A stretch of DNA of 64,000 bases, from assembly GCA_030407315.1 (NCBI GenBank), contig JALQPE010000911.1, positions 39,139 to 103,138 on the forward strand. Direction: 5' to 3'. Position numbers and translations under genes: made by a program. The notes beneath the pieces are model-generated. The model did no database searches. It worked only from the letters and a program-made list of their open reading frames with translations, and was not told the origin of the DNA. Of the stretch, positions 63,301 through 64,000 are shown piece after piece. The stretch's first letter is position 1. Every line of letters starts with the position of its first letter. Source of the stretch: Asparagopsis taxiformis (Eukaryota > Rhodophyta > Florideophyceae > Bonnemaisoniales > Bonnemaisoniaceae).

Positions 63301-63869
63301 ATCGACATATTGCAGTCGTACTTTTGCATTGGAATCAATCACCTCGCAGACGGACACGCGTGAAGCAATCACGGAAAATCCCTGAGTGAGAAACGTTTTC
63401 TTCAACTCATCAACGCGATGCGGCCTGACCACCCTGGACACGACTGCCGGAGGAGAAACATCCAGGGGGGAAATGAAGACTGGAATGTTTCGGCAGCTCT
63501 CCGGACTTATGTCGTAGTCCACATCCACCGGGATGGGCACTGTGCCAGGGTAGGCCAGCCTGGTGCTGCGGAGAGGCTTGTTCGGTACGATGTCACGAGC
63601 GTTGTGATCATCGACCTTCTCCGCATCCTCTGCCAAGTCGCTGCCGGACGCGATGATCATGTCCGGAGCAGGCGAGCTGGGCAGAGGAGCACCAGATCCC
63701 TCGACGGCTGGCGCCGCTTCGGCAGATTGAGCCGGGGAAGCGGAGTTGCGGGAACGCCAGCGTCGATTGTCGGGACAACCGCGGGATCGGAAGCGGAAGG
63801 GGGGGAGGGGACGGGCTTAGGTGCTGGCTGAGCTGGGGTCAGCGCTGCAGCAGCTTCGCAAACGTCCAT
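60353..63869 (-). pseudogene. Second ParB-family gene, copy B, frameshifted
   Basis: Read right to left: a Pro/Ala/Ser-rich head, a ParB-like domain in an intact 286-codon piece (62800-63660; VVRPHRVDELKKTFLTQGFS, then LQYVDGSHRVTALKAIL with the DGSHR motif), and a helical region (FINIHRLGKKKIEPTVQYIK). Next come the middle domain also present in copy A (GQEWIAGLLEIFGYVKEVAE), a long low-complexity segment with basic KKSKSASRGRSRE, and a C-terminal domain (ELALGVCAEFLKLGMEGEDP ... GHIYLKTEKDVLTDHIHT) ending at 60353. Single-base shifts near 62860, 62430, 62340 and 60580 break the frame; comparison with copy A places the middle two precisely. The domain order resembles the N-terminal half of the ParB-MTase-SET gene, without methyltransferase or SET. 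Confidence 0.75.
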
Positions 63870-64000
63870 GGGGACAGGGGGGCCAGAGAAGGAGAAGGAG
63901 AGGGAGAAGGAGGAGGGGAAGGAGTGGGAGAATCGTTGTCACGGCGGCTGGCGAGCGCACCTGGCGGTCGAAAGCGTTGGGGATTGTTTGAGCCATTGCT

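Larger units (their letters stand above)
50326..64000 (+). mobile_element. Large CACTA-type transposon carrying ParB-MTase-SET (right end not in window)
   Basis: The element starts CACTACGGTGTTGAGAA at 50326, preceded by GTA (possible 3-bp duplication), within the Copia3 RT. The terminus is the inverse of the TAGTG ends at 2097 and 8630. ACTGTC-type subterminal repeats follow, then three intact genes, two palindromic cassettes and a frameshifted ParB-family gene. The left copy (0.5-8.63 kb) shows the same order of cassettes, ParB-family gene, subterminal array and TAGTG end, which suggests the missing right side. No DDE transposase of the usual CACTA type is seen in the ~13.7 kb present, so it may lie beyond the window, or the element may depend on another copy. 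Confidence 0.6.

Overview
The window looks like eukaryotic nuclear DNA that is very rich in transposable elements. The most likely source is a florideophyte red alga similar to Chondrus. The evidence is a small island of compact, intronless host genes at 25.6-37.9 kb: two type II-anchored glycosyltransferases of one family, a PAPS-dependent carbohydrate sulfotransferase, a membrane protein and a small secreted protein. That set fits synthesis of a sulfated galactan cell wall. The organism call is inference; the gene families are read from the sequence. Eukaryotic starts were chosen throughout, because several long ORFs only appear longer through TTG or GTG.

Layout. 0-8.6 kb: three diverged copies of a palindrome-bearing unit, a decayed ParB-family gene (copy A), and a 35-bp minisatellite that leads into a CACTA-type transposon right end (TAGTG at 8630). 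8645-15005: a complete Ty1/copia element (Copia1, minus strand) with 488-bp LTRs about 98.6% alike, a GGACC target duplication, a primer site matching half of initiator tRNA-Met, and an extra spliced double zinc-finger ORF upstream of gag. 15.0-24.4 kb: gag remnants, solo LTRs, a gene with a tandem array of microexons (17.8-18.9 kb) and a broken pogo-like DDE transposase. 25.6-37.9 kb: the host gene island. 38321-49205: a PIF/Harbinger transposon carrying a second copia (Copia2), which carries further solo LTRs, nested up to four deep. 49.2-50.3 kb: the 3' part of a third copia (Copia3).

50326 to the end of the window: a CACTA-type element inserted in the reverse transcriptase of Copia3. Its left terminus and ACTGTC subterminal repeats are followed by three intact genes: a coiled-coil protein, a Tudor-like protein, and a 1155-aa fusion of a ParB-like domain, a beta-class DNA N6-adenine methyltransferase and a SET lysine methyltransferase. 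After these come two palindrome cassettes and a second, frameshifted ParB-family gene (copy B). Copy A on the left has the same order: palindromes, then ParB gene, then CACTA end. I therefore infer one element family with the layout left end, coiled coil, Tudor-like, ParB-MTase-SET, palindrome cassettes, second ParB gene, right end. This is the main candidate for an undescribed system: a eukaryotic DNA transposon that carries its own DNA- and histone-methylation enzyme fused to a plasmid-partition-type domain.
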